This document shows positions 16,861 through 25,044 of a stretch of DNA of 64,000 bases, piece by piece. The first letter of the stretch is position 1, and the number at the start of each line of letters is the position of its first letter. Below the pieces are notes generated by a model. The model worked only from the letters and a program-made list of their open reading frames with translations, did no database searches and was not told the DNA's origin. The stretch comes from Streptomyces roseolilacinus (lineage in GTDB: Bacteria; Actinomycetota; Actinomycetes; Streptomycetales; Streptomycetaceae). Both the position numbers and the translations under genes were made by a program. The DNA lies in the NCBI RefSeq assembly GCF_014649335.1, contig NZ_BMSV01000013.1:62001-126000 (forward strand). The letters are read 5' to 3'.

Positions 16861-17542
16861 CCCGTACCGCGTCACCGTCACCCCCGCACGGCTCGACGCC
16901 CAACTGCGCTGGTTCCGCGCGCGGGGGCTGCGCGGCGTCGCCGTGCGCGACCTCCTCGACGCCCGCGCGCGCGGGGACGCCACCGGGCTGGTCGGGCTGA
17001 CCTTCGACGACGGGTACGCCGACTTCCTCCACCACGCCGTCCCGCTGCTGCGCCGCCACGGCTGCACCGCCACCGTCTTCGCCCTGCCCGGCCGGCTCTG
17101 CGGCGACAACGCCTGGGACCCGCTCGGCCCCCGCAAACCCCTCCTCACCGCCGAGGGGCTCCGCCGCTGCGCCGACGCCGGCATGGAGGTCGCCTCCCAC
17201 GGCCTGCGGCACGTCTCCCTGCCGGCCGCCGACGACGCGGCGCTGCGCGACGAACTGCGCGGCAGCCGCGACCTGCTGCACACCCTGACCGGCGAGCCGC
17301 CCGCCGGCTTCTGCTACCCGTACGGGCACGTCGACGCGCGGGTGGTGGCCGCCGTGCGGGACGCCGGCTACGCGTACGCCTGCGCCATCGACCCGGGTGC
17401 CCTGAGCGGCGTCCACGCCCTGCCCCGCGTCCACGTCGGGCAGCGCGACACGGCCCTGCGGCTGTACGCCAAGCGGCGCCTGCACGCGCTGCGCCGCCGG
17501 GGCCCCGCCGACCTGCCGGCCGCCCCGGCCCACGCCTCATGA
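16796..17542 (+). CDS. polysaccharide deacetylase (NodB-fold)
   Basis: The 248-residue product contains the carbohydrate esterase 4 motifs: TFDDGYADF with the catalytic base and metal Asp, ASHGLRHVSL giving the two metal His, and CYPYGHVD for the active-site groove. It would remove N- or O-acetyl groups from a glycan or intermediate. No signal peptide is visible, suggesting a cytoplasmic action on a precursor. Related proteins near EPS genes often start the same way (WIAMYHSVD). AAGG lies upstream of ATG 16796, which is inside the end of the flippase gene. The stop overlaps the next start by 4 bp (ATGA). Confidence 0.88.
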   Translation: MLRRPTPPWIAMYHSVDTDRDDPYRVTVTPARLDAQLRWFRARGLRGVAVRDLLDARARGDATGLVGLTFDDGYADFLHHAVPLLRRHGCTATVFALPGRLCGDNAWDPLGPRKPLLTAEGLRRCADAGMEVASHGLRHVSLPAADDAALRDELRGSRDLLHTLTGEPPAGFCYPYGHVDARVVAAVRDAGYAYACAIDPGALSGVHALPRVHVGQRDTALRLYAKRRLHALRRRGPADLPAAPAHAS

Positions 17543-18651
17543 GGGTCCTGCACGTCATCACCGGCCTCGGCATCGGCGGCGCCGAGCAGCAACTGCGGCT
17601 CCTGCTGCGCCACCTGCCGGTCCACAGCGCCGTCGTCACCCTCACCAACCCCGGACCCGTCGCCGACGCCCTGCGCGCGGACGGCGTCCCCGTCGCCCAC
17701 CTCGGCATGCGCGGCAACCGCGACCTGGCCGCCCTGCCCCGCCTCGCCCGGCTCATCCGGCGCGGCCGCTACGACATCGTCCACACCCACCTGTACCGGG
17801 CCTGCGTGTACGGCAGGATCGCCGCCCGCCTCGCCGGGGTGCGGCACGTCGTCGCCACCGAGCACTCCCTGGGCGCCGGCCAGATCGAGGGCCGCCCCCT
17901 GAGCACCGGGGCCCGCGCCCTGTACCTGGCGACGGAACGGCTGGGCAGCGCCACGGTCGCCGTCTCCGAGACCGTCGCCCACCGCCTGACCGACTGGGGC
18001 GTGCGGCCGCACCGCATCCGCGTCGTGCCCAACGGCATCGACGCGGCGGGCCTGGCACACGACGAGGCGGCCCGCGCCGCCGCCCGCCGCCGCCTCGGCG
18101 TCCCCGCCGACGCGTACGTGGTGGGCGGCGTCGGCCGCCTGGTGCCGGGCAAGCGGTTCGACACGCTGGTCGGCGCCGTCGCGGAACTGCCGGCCGACGT
18201 ACGGCTCCTCCTCGTCGGGGAGGGCCCGCACCGGGAGCGGCTGGAGCGGCTGGCGGCCGCGAGCGGCGTGGACGACCGGGTGGTGTGGGCGGGAGCCGTG
18301 ACCCGCGACCTGCCGGCGCTGCTCTGCGCGATGGACCTGTTCGTGTCCCCGTCCGCCGACGAGGCGTTCGGGCTCGCCGTCGTCGAGGCGCTGGCCGCCG
18401 GGCTGCCCGTCCGGTACGTGGCCTGCCCCGCCCTCGACGACCTGCCGCCGGAGGAGGCGCCCGACGCCCGGCGGATCGGCGGCACCGTCGCCGACGTGGC
18501 CGCGGCGGTGCGCGAGGCCCGCGCCGCCCACGCGGCGCGGCCCGGGCGGCGCCCGGTGCCCCCGGCGGCGCACCGCTACGACATCGCGCGCAGCGCGCGG
18601 CAGCTGACGACCCTGTACCGGACCCTCTACCGAGAAGCGAGTGACCGATGA
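17539..18651 (+). CDS. GT4-family glycosyltransferase
   Basis: A 370-residue GT-B enzyme. VITGLGIGGAEQQLRLLLRHL at the N-terminus, DIVHTHLYRACVYGR, VVGGVGRLVPGKRFDTLV and the donor-site motif EAFGLAVVEALAAGLPV are all canonical GT4 features. It is the second glycosyltransferase of the cluster and translationally coupled to genes on both sides (ATGA overlaps at 17539 and 18648). The repeat unit may therefore be short, with an initiating sugar plus two added residues, although other transferases may be elsewhere. Substrates are unknown. Confidence 0.9.
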   Translation: MRVLHVITGLGIGGAEQQLRLLLRHLPVHSAVVTLTNPGPVADALRADGVPVAHLGMRGNRDLAALPRLARLIRRGRYDIVHTHLYRACVYGRIAARLAGVRHVVATEHSLGAGQIEGRPLSTGARALYLATERLGSATVAVSETVAHRLTDWGVRPHRIRVVPNGIDAAGLAHDEAARAAARRRLGVPADAYVVGGVGRLVPGKRFDTLVGAVAELPADVRLLLVGEGPHRERLERLAAASGVDDRVVWAGAVTRDLPALLCAMDLFVSPSADEAFGLAVVEALAAGLPVRYVACPALDDLPPEEAPDARRIGGTVADVAAAVREARAAHAARPGRRPVPPAAHRYDIARSARQLTTLYRTLYREASDR

Positions 18652-19421
18652 CCCCGCGAACCCTCCCCGTACGGCGCCTGCTCGGCAGGCTCGCCCGCCG
18701 GGCCGCCCGGGCCGGGCGCCCGGGCCGCGCCTGGACCGTGCCGGCCGCGGTGCTGGCCGGCGCCGTCGCCGGCGGTGCGTACGGGCTGCTGAGCACCCCC
18801 GAGTACGCGGCCACCAGCTACGTCGTGGTCGTCCCCGGGGAGGGGTCCGACCCGGCCGGGGCGATGGGCCTGGCGCAGGCGTACGGGAAGGTCGCCACGG
18901 ACGTCGCCCTCACCGGGGACGCCGCCGTGTGGGCGCGCGTGTCACCCGCGACGCTCCGGGCGAGCGTGGCGGCGGCGACCTCGCCCGACGCGCCGATGAT
19001 CTCCCTCACGGCCCGCTCCGACCGCCCCGAGACGGCCGCCGCCATGGCGGACGGGGTGGCGCGGGCGCTGGTGCAGAAGGGCGCGCACACGCAGGCCAGC
19101 ACGCGCGTGCGGGTCGTGCAGTTCTCGCGCGCGACGACCCCGACCAGCCCCGCCTCGCCGTCGGCCCCGCTGGCGGCCCTGGTCGGCGCCGCCGGCGGCG
19201 GGCTCCTGGGCGGCCTGTTCCTGCTGGTCCGCCCGAAGCGGGGCACCGCCGCGGCCGGGGGAGCGGCGGCGGACGGGGGCACCGCCGCGGAGGGCGGCGC
19301 CCCGGCCGACGGGGGCGGGGCGCGGGGGTCCGCGGCGGGTTCCGGGGCGGGGTCCGGGGGGCGGGGGGCCGCCGTGCCGGGGCCCGCCGTCAAGGGCGCG
19401 TCCCAGGCGGGGACCGCATGA
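18648..19421 (+). CDS. Wzz/YveK-like chain-length or export co-polymerase
   Basis: The 257-residue product has a membrane helix near residue 30 (VPAAVLAGAVAGGAYGLL). A periplasm-type segment begins TPEYAATSYVVVVPG, and a second helix lies near residue 180 (APLAALVGAAGGGLLGGLFLLV). This is the topology of polysaccharide co-polymerases of the Wzz/YveK type. The C-terminal 70 residues are low-complexity Gly/Ala. No Walker motif or tyrosine cluster is present, so it lacks the kinase half. It probably sets chain length together with the polymerase and flippase. Starts overlap neighbours on both sides (ATGA). Confidence 0.8.
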   Translation: MTPRTLPVRRLLGRLARRAARAGRPGRAWTVPAAVLAGAVAGGAYGLLSTPEYAATSYVVVVPGEGSDPAGAMGLAQAYGKVATDVALTGDAAVWARVSPATLRASVAAATSPDAPMISLTARSDRPETAAAMADGVARALVQKGAHTQASTRVRVVQFSRATTPTSPASPSAPLAALVGAAGGGLLGGLFLLVRPKRGTAAAGGAAADGGTAAEGGAPADGGGARGSAAGSGAGSGGRGAAVPGPAVKGASQAGTA

Positions 19422-20632
19422 GCGCGGTCGGCACCCGCGCCCCGGCGGCCGGCGCGCGGCGGGCCGGGGACCTCACCGTCACCGTCTGCCGCGACGACCG
19501 GCACTTCGCCGCCCTCGCCGCCGAGTGGGCGGACCTGTACGGGCGGTGCCCCACCGCCACCCCGTTCCAGACGCACGCCTGGCTGCACTCCTGGTGGCTC
19601 TCCTACGGCGCCCCCGGCCGGCTGCGCGTCGCCCTCGTGCGCCGGGCCGGCGACGGACGGCTCGTCGCCGCCGCCCCCCTGTGGCTCACCCGCGCCCGCG
19701 TGCCCACCCTGGCGTTCCTGGGCGGCCCCCTCACCGACTACGGCGACGTGCTCGTCGACGAGGACCGGCCCGAGGCCCTCCCCGTACTGGCGGCCGCGCT
19801 CGCCGGCCTCGCCACGCGCGCCGTGGTCGACCTGCGGGAGGTCCGCCCCGGGGCCGCCGCCGAGCGGCTCCTCGCCTGCTGGCCGGGCCCGCGCACCCGC
19901 CTGCCGGACTCGGTGTGCCTGGAACTGCCGCCCGTGCCCGTCGACGAACTCGTCCGCCGGCTCACGTCCGCGCGGGCCCAGCGGTCCCGGGCGAAGCTCC
20001 GCAGGATCGACCGGGAGGGCATCGAGGCGCGGCCCGTCCCCGCCGAGGAGGTGCCCGGCGCGCTGCGCCGCCTGCTCGACCTGCACCACCGCCAGTGGGC
20101 CGGGCGCGGGGTGACGGAGGAGCACCTCACCGAGCGGTTCGCCGAGCACCTCGGCCGCGCCGCGCGGAGGATGGCCGAGAGCGGGCACGCCCGCGTGACG
20201 GAGTTCCTCGTCGGCGGCGACGTGGTGGCGGCCGACCTGATGCTGCTCTCGCCCCTGCTGTCCGGCGGCTACCTGTACGGCGCCGACCCGGCGCTGCGCT
20301 CCCTGAAGGTGGACGTGGCGACGCTGCTGCTCCGCAACAGCGCCCGGCTCGCCGGGGAGGCGGGCTGCGGCACGCTGAGCCTGCTGCGCGGCGACGAGCC
20401 GTACAAGCACCACTGGCGCCCGTCCGTGGTCCGCAACCAGCGGCTGCTGCTGGCGCGCCGCCGTACGGCGCCCGCGCTGTGGGTGCGGGCGGCGTACGCG
20501 TCCGGGCGGCGCTGGGCGGCGGACCGGCTCCGCGACCGGTCCTGGGCGCACGGGCTGCGGCGCGGCCTCAGGACCGGAAGGGGGACCCCTCCTTCCCCGG
20601 GGCGCACGGACCGGCGTCGAGCCACTTCCTGA
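19418..20632 (+). CDS. BioF2/FemAB-like GNAT acyltransferase
   Basis: The 404-residue product has the double GNAT-like fold of the Acetyltransf_6 (BioF2-like, CelD) group: FQTHAWLHSWWLSYG in the first third, then LHHRQWAGRGVTEEHL, and LSGGYLYGADPALRSLKVDVATLL near residue 290. Such proteins occur in many polysaccharide clusters and are thought to transfer acyl or aminoacyl groups to sugars. It is the last gene of the forward operon (ATGA overlap with the Wzz-like gene). Its last 65 bp overlap the 3' end of the convergent GH26 gene. The activity is not established for this subgroup. Confidence 0.82.
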   Translation: MSAVGTRAPAAGARRAGDLTVTVCRDDRHFAALAAEWADLYGRCPTATPFQTHAWLHSWWLSYGAPGRLRVALVRRAGDGRLVAAAPLWLTRARVPTLAFLGGPLTDYGDVLVDEDRPEALPVLAAALAGLATRAVVDLREVRPGAAAERLLACWPGPRTRLPDSVCLELPPVPVDELVRRLTSARAQRSRAKLRRIDREGIEARPVPAEEVPGALRRLLDLHHRQWAGRGVTEEHLTERFAEHLGRAARRMAESGHARVTEFLVGGDVVAADLMLLSPLLSGGYLYGADPALRSLKVDVATLLLRNSARLAGEAGCGTLSLLRGDEPYKHHWRPSVVRNQRLLLARRRTAPALWVRAAYASGRRWAADRLRDRSWAHGLRRGLRTGRGTPPSPGRTDRRRATS

Positions 20633-21812
20633 TCCAGGGACCCAGGTCCACGGGCACGCCGCACCCCGGCCCGTCCGCGCCGCCCGCCGGGTCCGCGGGT
20701 CCGTCCGGGTCCGCGGGTCCGTCCGGTTCGGTCGGCTCGTCGGGTTCGGTCGGCTCGTCCGGTGCGGTCGGCTCGTCGGGCCGGGTCGGCGGCTCCGCCG
20801 GCGGCGTGTCCCGCCCCGACAGCATCGACCGGAACACCTCGGACGACCTCGGGTTGCTCGCGCACTGCCACACGCCGTGCGGGCAGTAATCGCTGATCGA
20901 GTGGTAAAGCGGCCGGTGCTCCTTCACCCATTCGAGCATCCGGCGCATGTACTCGGGATTGTCGCCGTTTCGGAACAGGCCCCACTCGGGATAGGAGATA
21001 GGCTTTCCGTGGGCGGCGGCGAATTCCACGTGGTCCCGCAGCCCGTACGGTTCGTTCACCTGTTCGTCGAAGGTCCGGCCCGGCGGCTGGTCGTAGGAAT
21101 CCATTCCCACGATGTCCACGACGTCGTCGCCCGGATAGCACTCGGTCCACGGAATGGCGTCCCGGCCCCGATTGGGCGCGAAGTCGAACCGGAATTGTTG
21201 GCCGGGCACCTCACGCATGGTGGTGACGATGCGGTTCCAGTACCTCTTCCACGCCTCCGGGTCCGGCCCGCACCGGTGGCTGTACGTCGTCCCGTTCATC
21301 TCCCAGCCGAGGACGACCACCGTGTCCGGCACGCCCAGCCCCACCAGCCGCTCCGCGAGCGCGCGGAAGTGCTGGTCGAACCGGCCCTCGGCGCCCGCCC
21401 GCAGCAGCCGCCGGACCAGGAAGTCCGGCAGCCGGCTCTCGTTGCGCTCCATCATCGGCACGTTGAGGACGAACATCCGGTCCGCGCGGGCCTGCCGCCA
21501 CCGCGCCCAGTCCTCCAGGAAACCCACCTGCCCGGCGATGTTGGACCAGCGGTCGCCGGGCAGGTAGGTGTGACCGACCCGCAGTTCGGTGCCGCCCAGC
21601 CACTGCCCGAGCTCCTCCATGCGCCGGATTCCGGTGGGGCCGTAGTGCAGATAGGCGCCGAGCGCCGTCTCGCCGGTCGCCACCGGGTCGGCGCCCGCCC
21701 GGAATTCGGCCGCCTGCGCGGCCTGGGCCGTCAGTACGGACCCCGAGACCAGCAGGCCGGCCGCGCAGGCCCCCAGCCAGGCTTTCTTCTTCTTTCCGTT
21801 CCGGATGGTCAT
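20568..21812 (-). CDS. secreted GH26-family glycoside hydrolase
   Basis: A 414-residue product with a Sec signal peptide (KAWLGACAAGLLVSGSVLTAQAAQA). The catalytic domain shows VVVLGWEMNGTTY with the general acid Glu and ISYPEWGLF with the nucleophile Glu, the two-residue arrangement of clan GH-A family 26. A tail near residues 345-390 consists of PDEPTEPDEP-like repeats and leads to a short C-terminal segment with two Cys. GH26 enzymes cleave beta-mannan or mixed glucans, so it may trim or release the polysaccharide made by the neighbouring cluster. GAGGGAG before ATG 21812 fixes the start. Its codons use A/T in third position more often than its neighbours. Confidence 0.82.
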   Translation of the reverse strand: MTIRNGKKKKAWLGACAAGLLVSGSVLTAQAAQAAEFRAGADPVATGETALGAYLHYGPTGIRRMEELGQWLGGTELRVGHTYLPGDRWSNIAGQVGFLEDWARWRQARADRMFVLNVPMMERNESRLPDFLVRRLLRAGAEGRFDQHFRALAERLVGLGVPDTVVVLGWEMNGTTYSHRCGPDPEAWKRYWNRIVTTMREVPGQQFRFDFAPNRGRDAIPWTECYPGDDVVDIVGMDSYDQPPGRTFDEQVNEPYGLRDHVEFAAAHGKPISYPEWGLFRNGDNPEYMRRMLEWVKEHRPLYHSISDYCPHGVWQCASNPRSSEVFRSMLSGRDTPPAEPPTRPDEPTAPDEPTEPDEPTEPDGPADPDGPADPAGGADGPGCGVPVDLGPWIRKWLDAGPCAPGKEGSPFRS

Positions 21813-21982
21813 CGCCACTCCCTCACCGGCCGCCGCGTCACGTCACGCCGTTCATCACTTCGTTATCGATTCGTCTGGAAAGAACGTATTCCTTGGAAGC
21901 CGACCGGGAAGCCGGCCCGGCTTTTTCCTAGCCCATCAGTGGATTTCATCGCCCAGTCGGGGCACCGAGACGAGGACATGCC

Positions 21983-23332
21983 GTGCCGCTCTTTGACACC
22001 CGGGTCGCCGCCGTACTGGTACGGCTCGACCGGAACCCGTTCCACCACGGCACGCTCGGCGCCGCGCGCTCCCTCGGCCGTGCGGGCGTCCCCGTCCACG
22101 TCGTGGCCGGCTCCCCCGGGGAGCCGGTGGCGCGCTCCCGGTACGTGCGGCGGTGCCATCCCCGCCCCGCCGAAGACGGCCCCGCGGGCGTCCGCCGCGC
22201 CCTCGCCCAGGTCTCCGAGGCCCTCGCCGGGGCGCCCGCCGTCCTCCTGCCCCTGGACGACGCGACCGCCGTCGCGCTGGACGAGCTGCGCCGCGAACCG
22301 GACGGCCCGGTCCGCCGCTTCCTGGTGCCCGAGCAGCCGCGGGGGCTCACCTCGCTCGTCGCCGACAAGGCGGCGCTCGCCGCGACCTGCCGCCGCCTCG
22401 GCGTCCCGCACCCGCGCACCCTCGTCCCCGCCGACGCCGACGAGGCCGCCGCCATGGCCGCCTCCCTCGGGCTGCCCCTCGTGGCCAAGTGGAGCCGCCC
22501 CTGGCTGCTGCCCCCGGGCTCCGGGCTGCGCAGCACCGTCCTGGCCCGCTCCGCCCGCCAGGTGCGCGAGCTCCACGCGCGCGGGGCGGAGGCCGGCAGC
22601 CCCCTGCTGCTCCAGCGGTACCTGCCCGCCAGCCGGGACGGCGACTGGTTCTTCCACGGGTACTGCGACAGCGCCGGGGCGTGCCGCGTCGCCGCGACCG
22701 GCCGGAAGGTCCGCTCCTGGCCGGACGGCGCCGGACTGACCGCGGTGGGGACGTGGGCGCCGAACCCGGCCGTCGAGCGCCTGGCGCGCGGCCTGGTGGG
22801 CGCGCTCGGCTACCGGGGCGTCGTCGACCTCGACTTCCGCCGGGACCCGGACACCGGGGCGTACCACCTGCTGGACTTCAACCCCCGGCCCGGCGCCCAG
22901 TTCCGGCTGTTCTCCGACCCCTGGGGCCTGGACGTGGTCCGCGCCCTGCACCTGGACCTGACGGGGCGTCCGGTGCCGGACCTCGTCCGCTCGTACGGGC
23001 GCAGGTTCGCCGTCGAGAACTACGCCGCCCTGTCGGTCCTCGCCTCGCCCCGGCCCCGCGCGCGCGGGGCCGGCCCGTCGGGCGGCCTGGAGACCGCCTG
23101 GTACGCGGCGGACGACCCGGCGCCCGCGCTCGCCATGGCCCGCGCCTGGACCGCCCATCTGGCCCGCCGCGTCTGGGCGGTGCCGCGCCGGGTCTGGCAC
23201 GCCGGAGCGGGCGCCCGCGCCCCGATCCCGGCCCAGCCGTCGGCCCGTGCCACGGGCCCCCGCCCGGCCTCCGCCCCTCCCGACTCCTCGGCCCCTCCCC
23301 CCTCCTCCGCCCCTTCCACCCCCAGACGATGA
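21983..23332 (+). CDS. ATP-grasp enzyme (carboxylate-amine ligase-like)
   Basis: About 449 residues. The ATP-grasp core is visible: TSLVADKAALAATCRRLGVPHPRT, PLVAKWSRPWLLPPG with the ATP-binding Lys, LLLQRYLPASRDGDWFFHGYCD, and the magnesium site GVVDLDFRRD...LLDFNPRPGAQF. It resembles CarB/PurK-like and D-Asp ligase-like enzymes that join a carboxylate to an amine via an acyl phosphate. The C-terminal 45 residues are a Pro/Ser/Ala-rich tail. It is coupled to the next flavoprotein gene by an ATGA overlap. It might add an amino acid or similar group to the polysaccharide or make a separate small molecule; the sequence does not decide. Confidence 0.82.
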   Translation: MPLFDTRVAAVLVRLDRNPFHHGTLGAARSLGRAGVPVHVVAGSPGEPVARSRYVRRCHPRPAEDGPAGVRRALAQVSEALAGAPAVLLPLDDATAVALDELRREPDGPVRRFLVPEQPRGLTSLVADKAALAATCRRLGVPHPRTLVPADADEAAAMAASLGLPLVAKWSRPWLLPPGSGLRSTVLARSARQVRELHARGAEAGSPLLLQRYLPASRDGDWFFHGYCDSAGACRVAATGRKVRSWPDGAGLTAVGTWAPNPAVERLARGLVGALGYRGVVDLDFRRDPDTGAYHLLDFNPRPGAQFRLFSDPWGLDVVRALHLDLTGRPVPDLVRSYGRRFAVENYAALSVLASPRPRARGAGPSGGLETAWYAADDPAPALAMARAWTAHLARRVWAVPRRVWHAGAGARAPIPAQPSARATGPRPASAPPDSSAPPPSSAPSTPRR

Positions 23333-24639
23333 CGAAAGCGGTGCGATCGATGCACGACGACGACCTGGTGATCGTGGGCGCCGGTCCGTACGGCCTGTCG
23401 GTGGCCGCCCACGCGGCCGCGCGCGGCCTCGACGTGCGCGTCCACGGCCAGGTGATGCGCTCCTGGCGCCACATGCCGCCCGGGATGCTCCTGAAGTCCG
23501 AGCCCTGGGCGTCGGACCTGTCGGACCCGGCCGGCGCGTACCGCCTCGCCGCGTACGCCGCGACGCGCGGGAGGCGGGCGGAGCACGGGGTGCCGCTGCC
23601 GGTCGGGTTCTTCGCCGAGTACGGCGAGTGGTTCGCCCGGCGGGCCGTCCCCGCCGTCGACCCGCGCACCGTCGTCGCGGTGCGCCCCCGCCCGGACGGC
23701 GGGTTCACCGTGACGACCGAGGACGGCGAGGAGAGGGGCGCCCGCACGGTGGCGCTCGCGCTGGGCGTCATGCCGTTCACCGACGTACCGGCCGGGCTGC
23801 GCCCGCTGATGCCGCACCGGGTGTCCCACAGCAGCGACCTCACCGACCTCACCGCCTTCGCGGGCCGGGACGTGACCGTCCTCGGGGCCGGCCAGGCCGC
23901 CCTGGAGACCGCTGTCCTCCTCGCCGAACTCGGCGCCCGGACGCGGGTGGTGGCCCGCTCCCGCGACCTCGTGTGGAACACCGTCCCGCCGGCCCTGCGC
24001 CGGGGCCGCCGGGAAGCCGTCCTCGCCCCGCACACCGGCCTGGGCTGCGGGTGGCGGAACATGCTGTACGCGCGCACGCCCGGCGTCTTCCGGCACCTGC
24101 CCGACACGACCCGCGAACACCTTTTCGACACCGCCCTGGGCCCGGCCGGCGCCTGGTGGCTGCGGCCCCGCTTCGCCGCCGTGTCCGACGTGCGGCTCGG
24201 GAGGACCGTCGTGGCCGCCGTACCGGCCGGGCCGCGCGGCGACCGCGTGCGCCTCACCCTCGCCGACGGCTCCGGGACGGCCGTGCCGACGGTGGAGGTG
24301 GAGACCGACCACGTCATCGCCGCGACCGGCTTCGCCCCCCGCCTGGACCGGGTGGAGGTGCTGCCCGAGGACGTGCGCCGCACGCTGCGCACCGTCGGCG
24401 CGAGCGGCGCCCCGGAGGTGAGCGGCCACTTCGAGTCGTCCCACCCGGGGCTGTTCCTGGCGGGGCTGCTGACCGCGCCGGCGTACGGCCCGGCCATGCG
24501 CTTCGTGTACGGGGCCGCCTACACCGCCGGGAGGCTCGTGCGGGGCGTCGAGCGGCGGCTCCGGGCCGAGCGGCGGCCGGCGGCGGTGCCGGGGGCCAGG
24601 TCCGGGAGGCGCCCGGCCGGCGCCGGCGTGCGGGGCTGA
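23329..24639 (+). CDS. FAD/NAD(P)-dependent oxidoreductase (flavin monooxygenase-like)
   Basis: The 436-residue product has an N-terminal FAD site (DDLVIVGAGPYGLSVAAHA), a second Rossmann motif for NAD(P) (VTVLGAGQAALETAVLL) and VIAATGF near residue 330. This is the arrangement of flavin-containing monooxygenases and ornithine/lysine N-hydroxylases. SWRHMPPGMLLKSEPWASDL is also typical of a group annotated as SidA/IucD/PvdA-like. The start ATG 23329 overlaps the ATP-grasp stop; ATG 23350 is an alternative seven residues in. The two enzymes probably act in one pathway of unknown product. Confidence 0.83.
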   Translation: MTKAVRSMHDDDLVIVGAGPYGLSVAAHAAARGLDVRVHGQVMRSWRHMPPGMLLKSEPWASDLSDPAGAYRLAAYAATRGRRAEHGVPLPVGFFAEYGEWFARRAVPAVDPRTVVAVRPRPDGGFTVTTEDGEERGARTVALALGVMPFTDVPAGLRPLMPHRVSHSSDLTDLTAFAGRDVTVLGAGQAALETAVLLAELGARTRVVARSRDLVWNTVPPALRRGRREAVLAPHTGLGCGWRNMLYARTPGVFRHLPDTTREHLFDTALGPAGAWWLRPRFAAVSDVRLGRTVVAAVPAGPRGDRVRLTLADGSGTAVPTVEVETDHVIAATGFAPRLDRVEVLPEDVRRTLRTVGASGAPEVSGHFESSHPGLFLAGLLTAPAYGPAMRFVYGAAYTAGRLVRGVERRLRAERRPAAVPGARSGRRPAGAGVRG

Positions 24640-24653
24640 CCGGGGCCGGTCCC

Positions 24654-24682
24654 CCCGCCGCGCCGGCCGGTGGCGCGGCGGG
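24654..24682. terminator. hairpin between convergent genes
   Basis: CCCGCCGCGCC (24654-24664) pairs exactly with 24672-24682 across a seven-base loop. It lies between the end of the flavoprotein gene and the end of the small minus-strand ORF. A bidirectional terminator is likely. Confidence 0.55.
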
Positions 24683-24721
24683 CGGCCGGCGCGGGACGGG
24701 GCGCGCCCCGGCGGTGGGCGC

Positions 24722-24943
24722 TCAGCGCCCGGGCCACGCCGGACGTCCGACGAGGAGCTCCCACTCGTGGTCCCGCGCGCCCGGGACCACGCGGCCCTCG
24801 GACCGCCACTCCCGGGCGAGCGCCGCGAAGACCGGGACCGCGTCGGCGGACCCGAGACGGGCCGCGGGGGTCACCGCGGCGTGCCCGTGGCCGGGACGCG
24901 GAGCGAAGGACATGCGCTCCCACTTTCCGGTGCCTGAGGCCAT
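24722..24943 (-). CDS. small hypothetical protein
   Basis: Seventy-three residues from ATG 24943, which has GGAAGGG five bases upstream, one of the better ribosome binding sites in the region. The sequence is hydrophilic, has no signal peptide, and includes two Trp-rich ends (GTGKWERMSF, DHEWELLVGRPAWPG) joined by a helical middle (DAVPVFAALAREWRSEGR). I do not recognise a family. It lies between a P450 and a flavin monooxygenase and might be a small accessory protein. The opposite-frame ORFs here are longer but lack a good start. Confidence 0.6.
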   Translation of the reverse strand: MASGTGKWERMSFAPRPGHGHAAVTPAARLGSADAVPVFAALAREWRSEGRVVPGARDHEWELLVGRPAWPGR

Positions 24944-25044
24944 GACAACCCTTCCGTTCACAGCGCGTGTCGGATCCATCGCATCATGTCACAACGACTC
25001 CGCCCGTACCGGAACTCCCGGCAAGCGGCCGGAGCCGCGCCGGG

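Noticed and set aside
13507..17283. 1258-residue minus-strand ORF opposite the polysaccharide genes
   Set aside because: Shadow of the ligase, flippase and deacetylase genes; no recognisable protein and no ribosome binding site.
9922..24639. Peptidoglycan (murJ) or teichoic acid cluster
   Set aside because: The MurJ-like gene lies with an initiating sugar transferase, Wzy-like and Wzz-like genes and no mur or tag genes, so a Wzx/Wzy-like exopolysaccharide cluster fits better.
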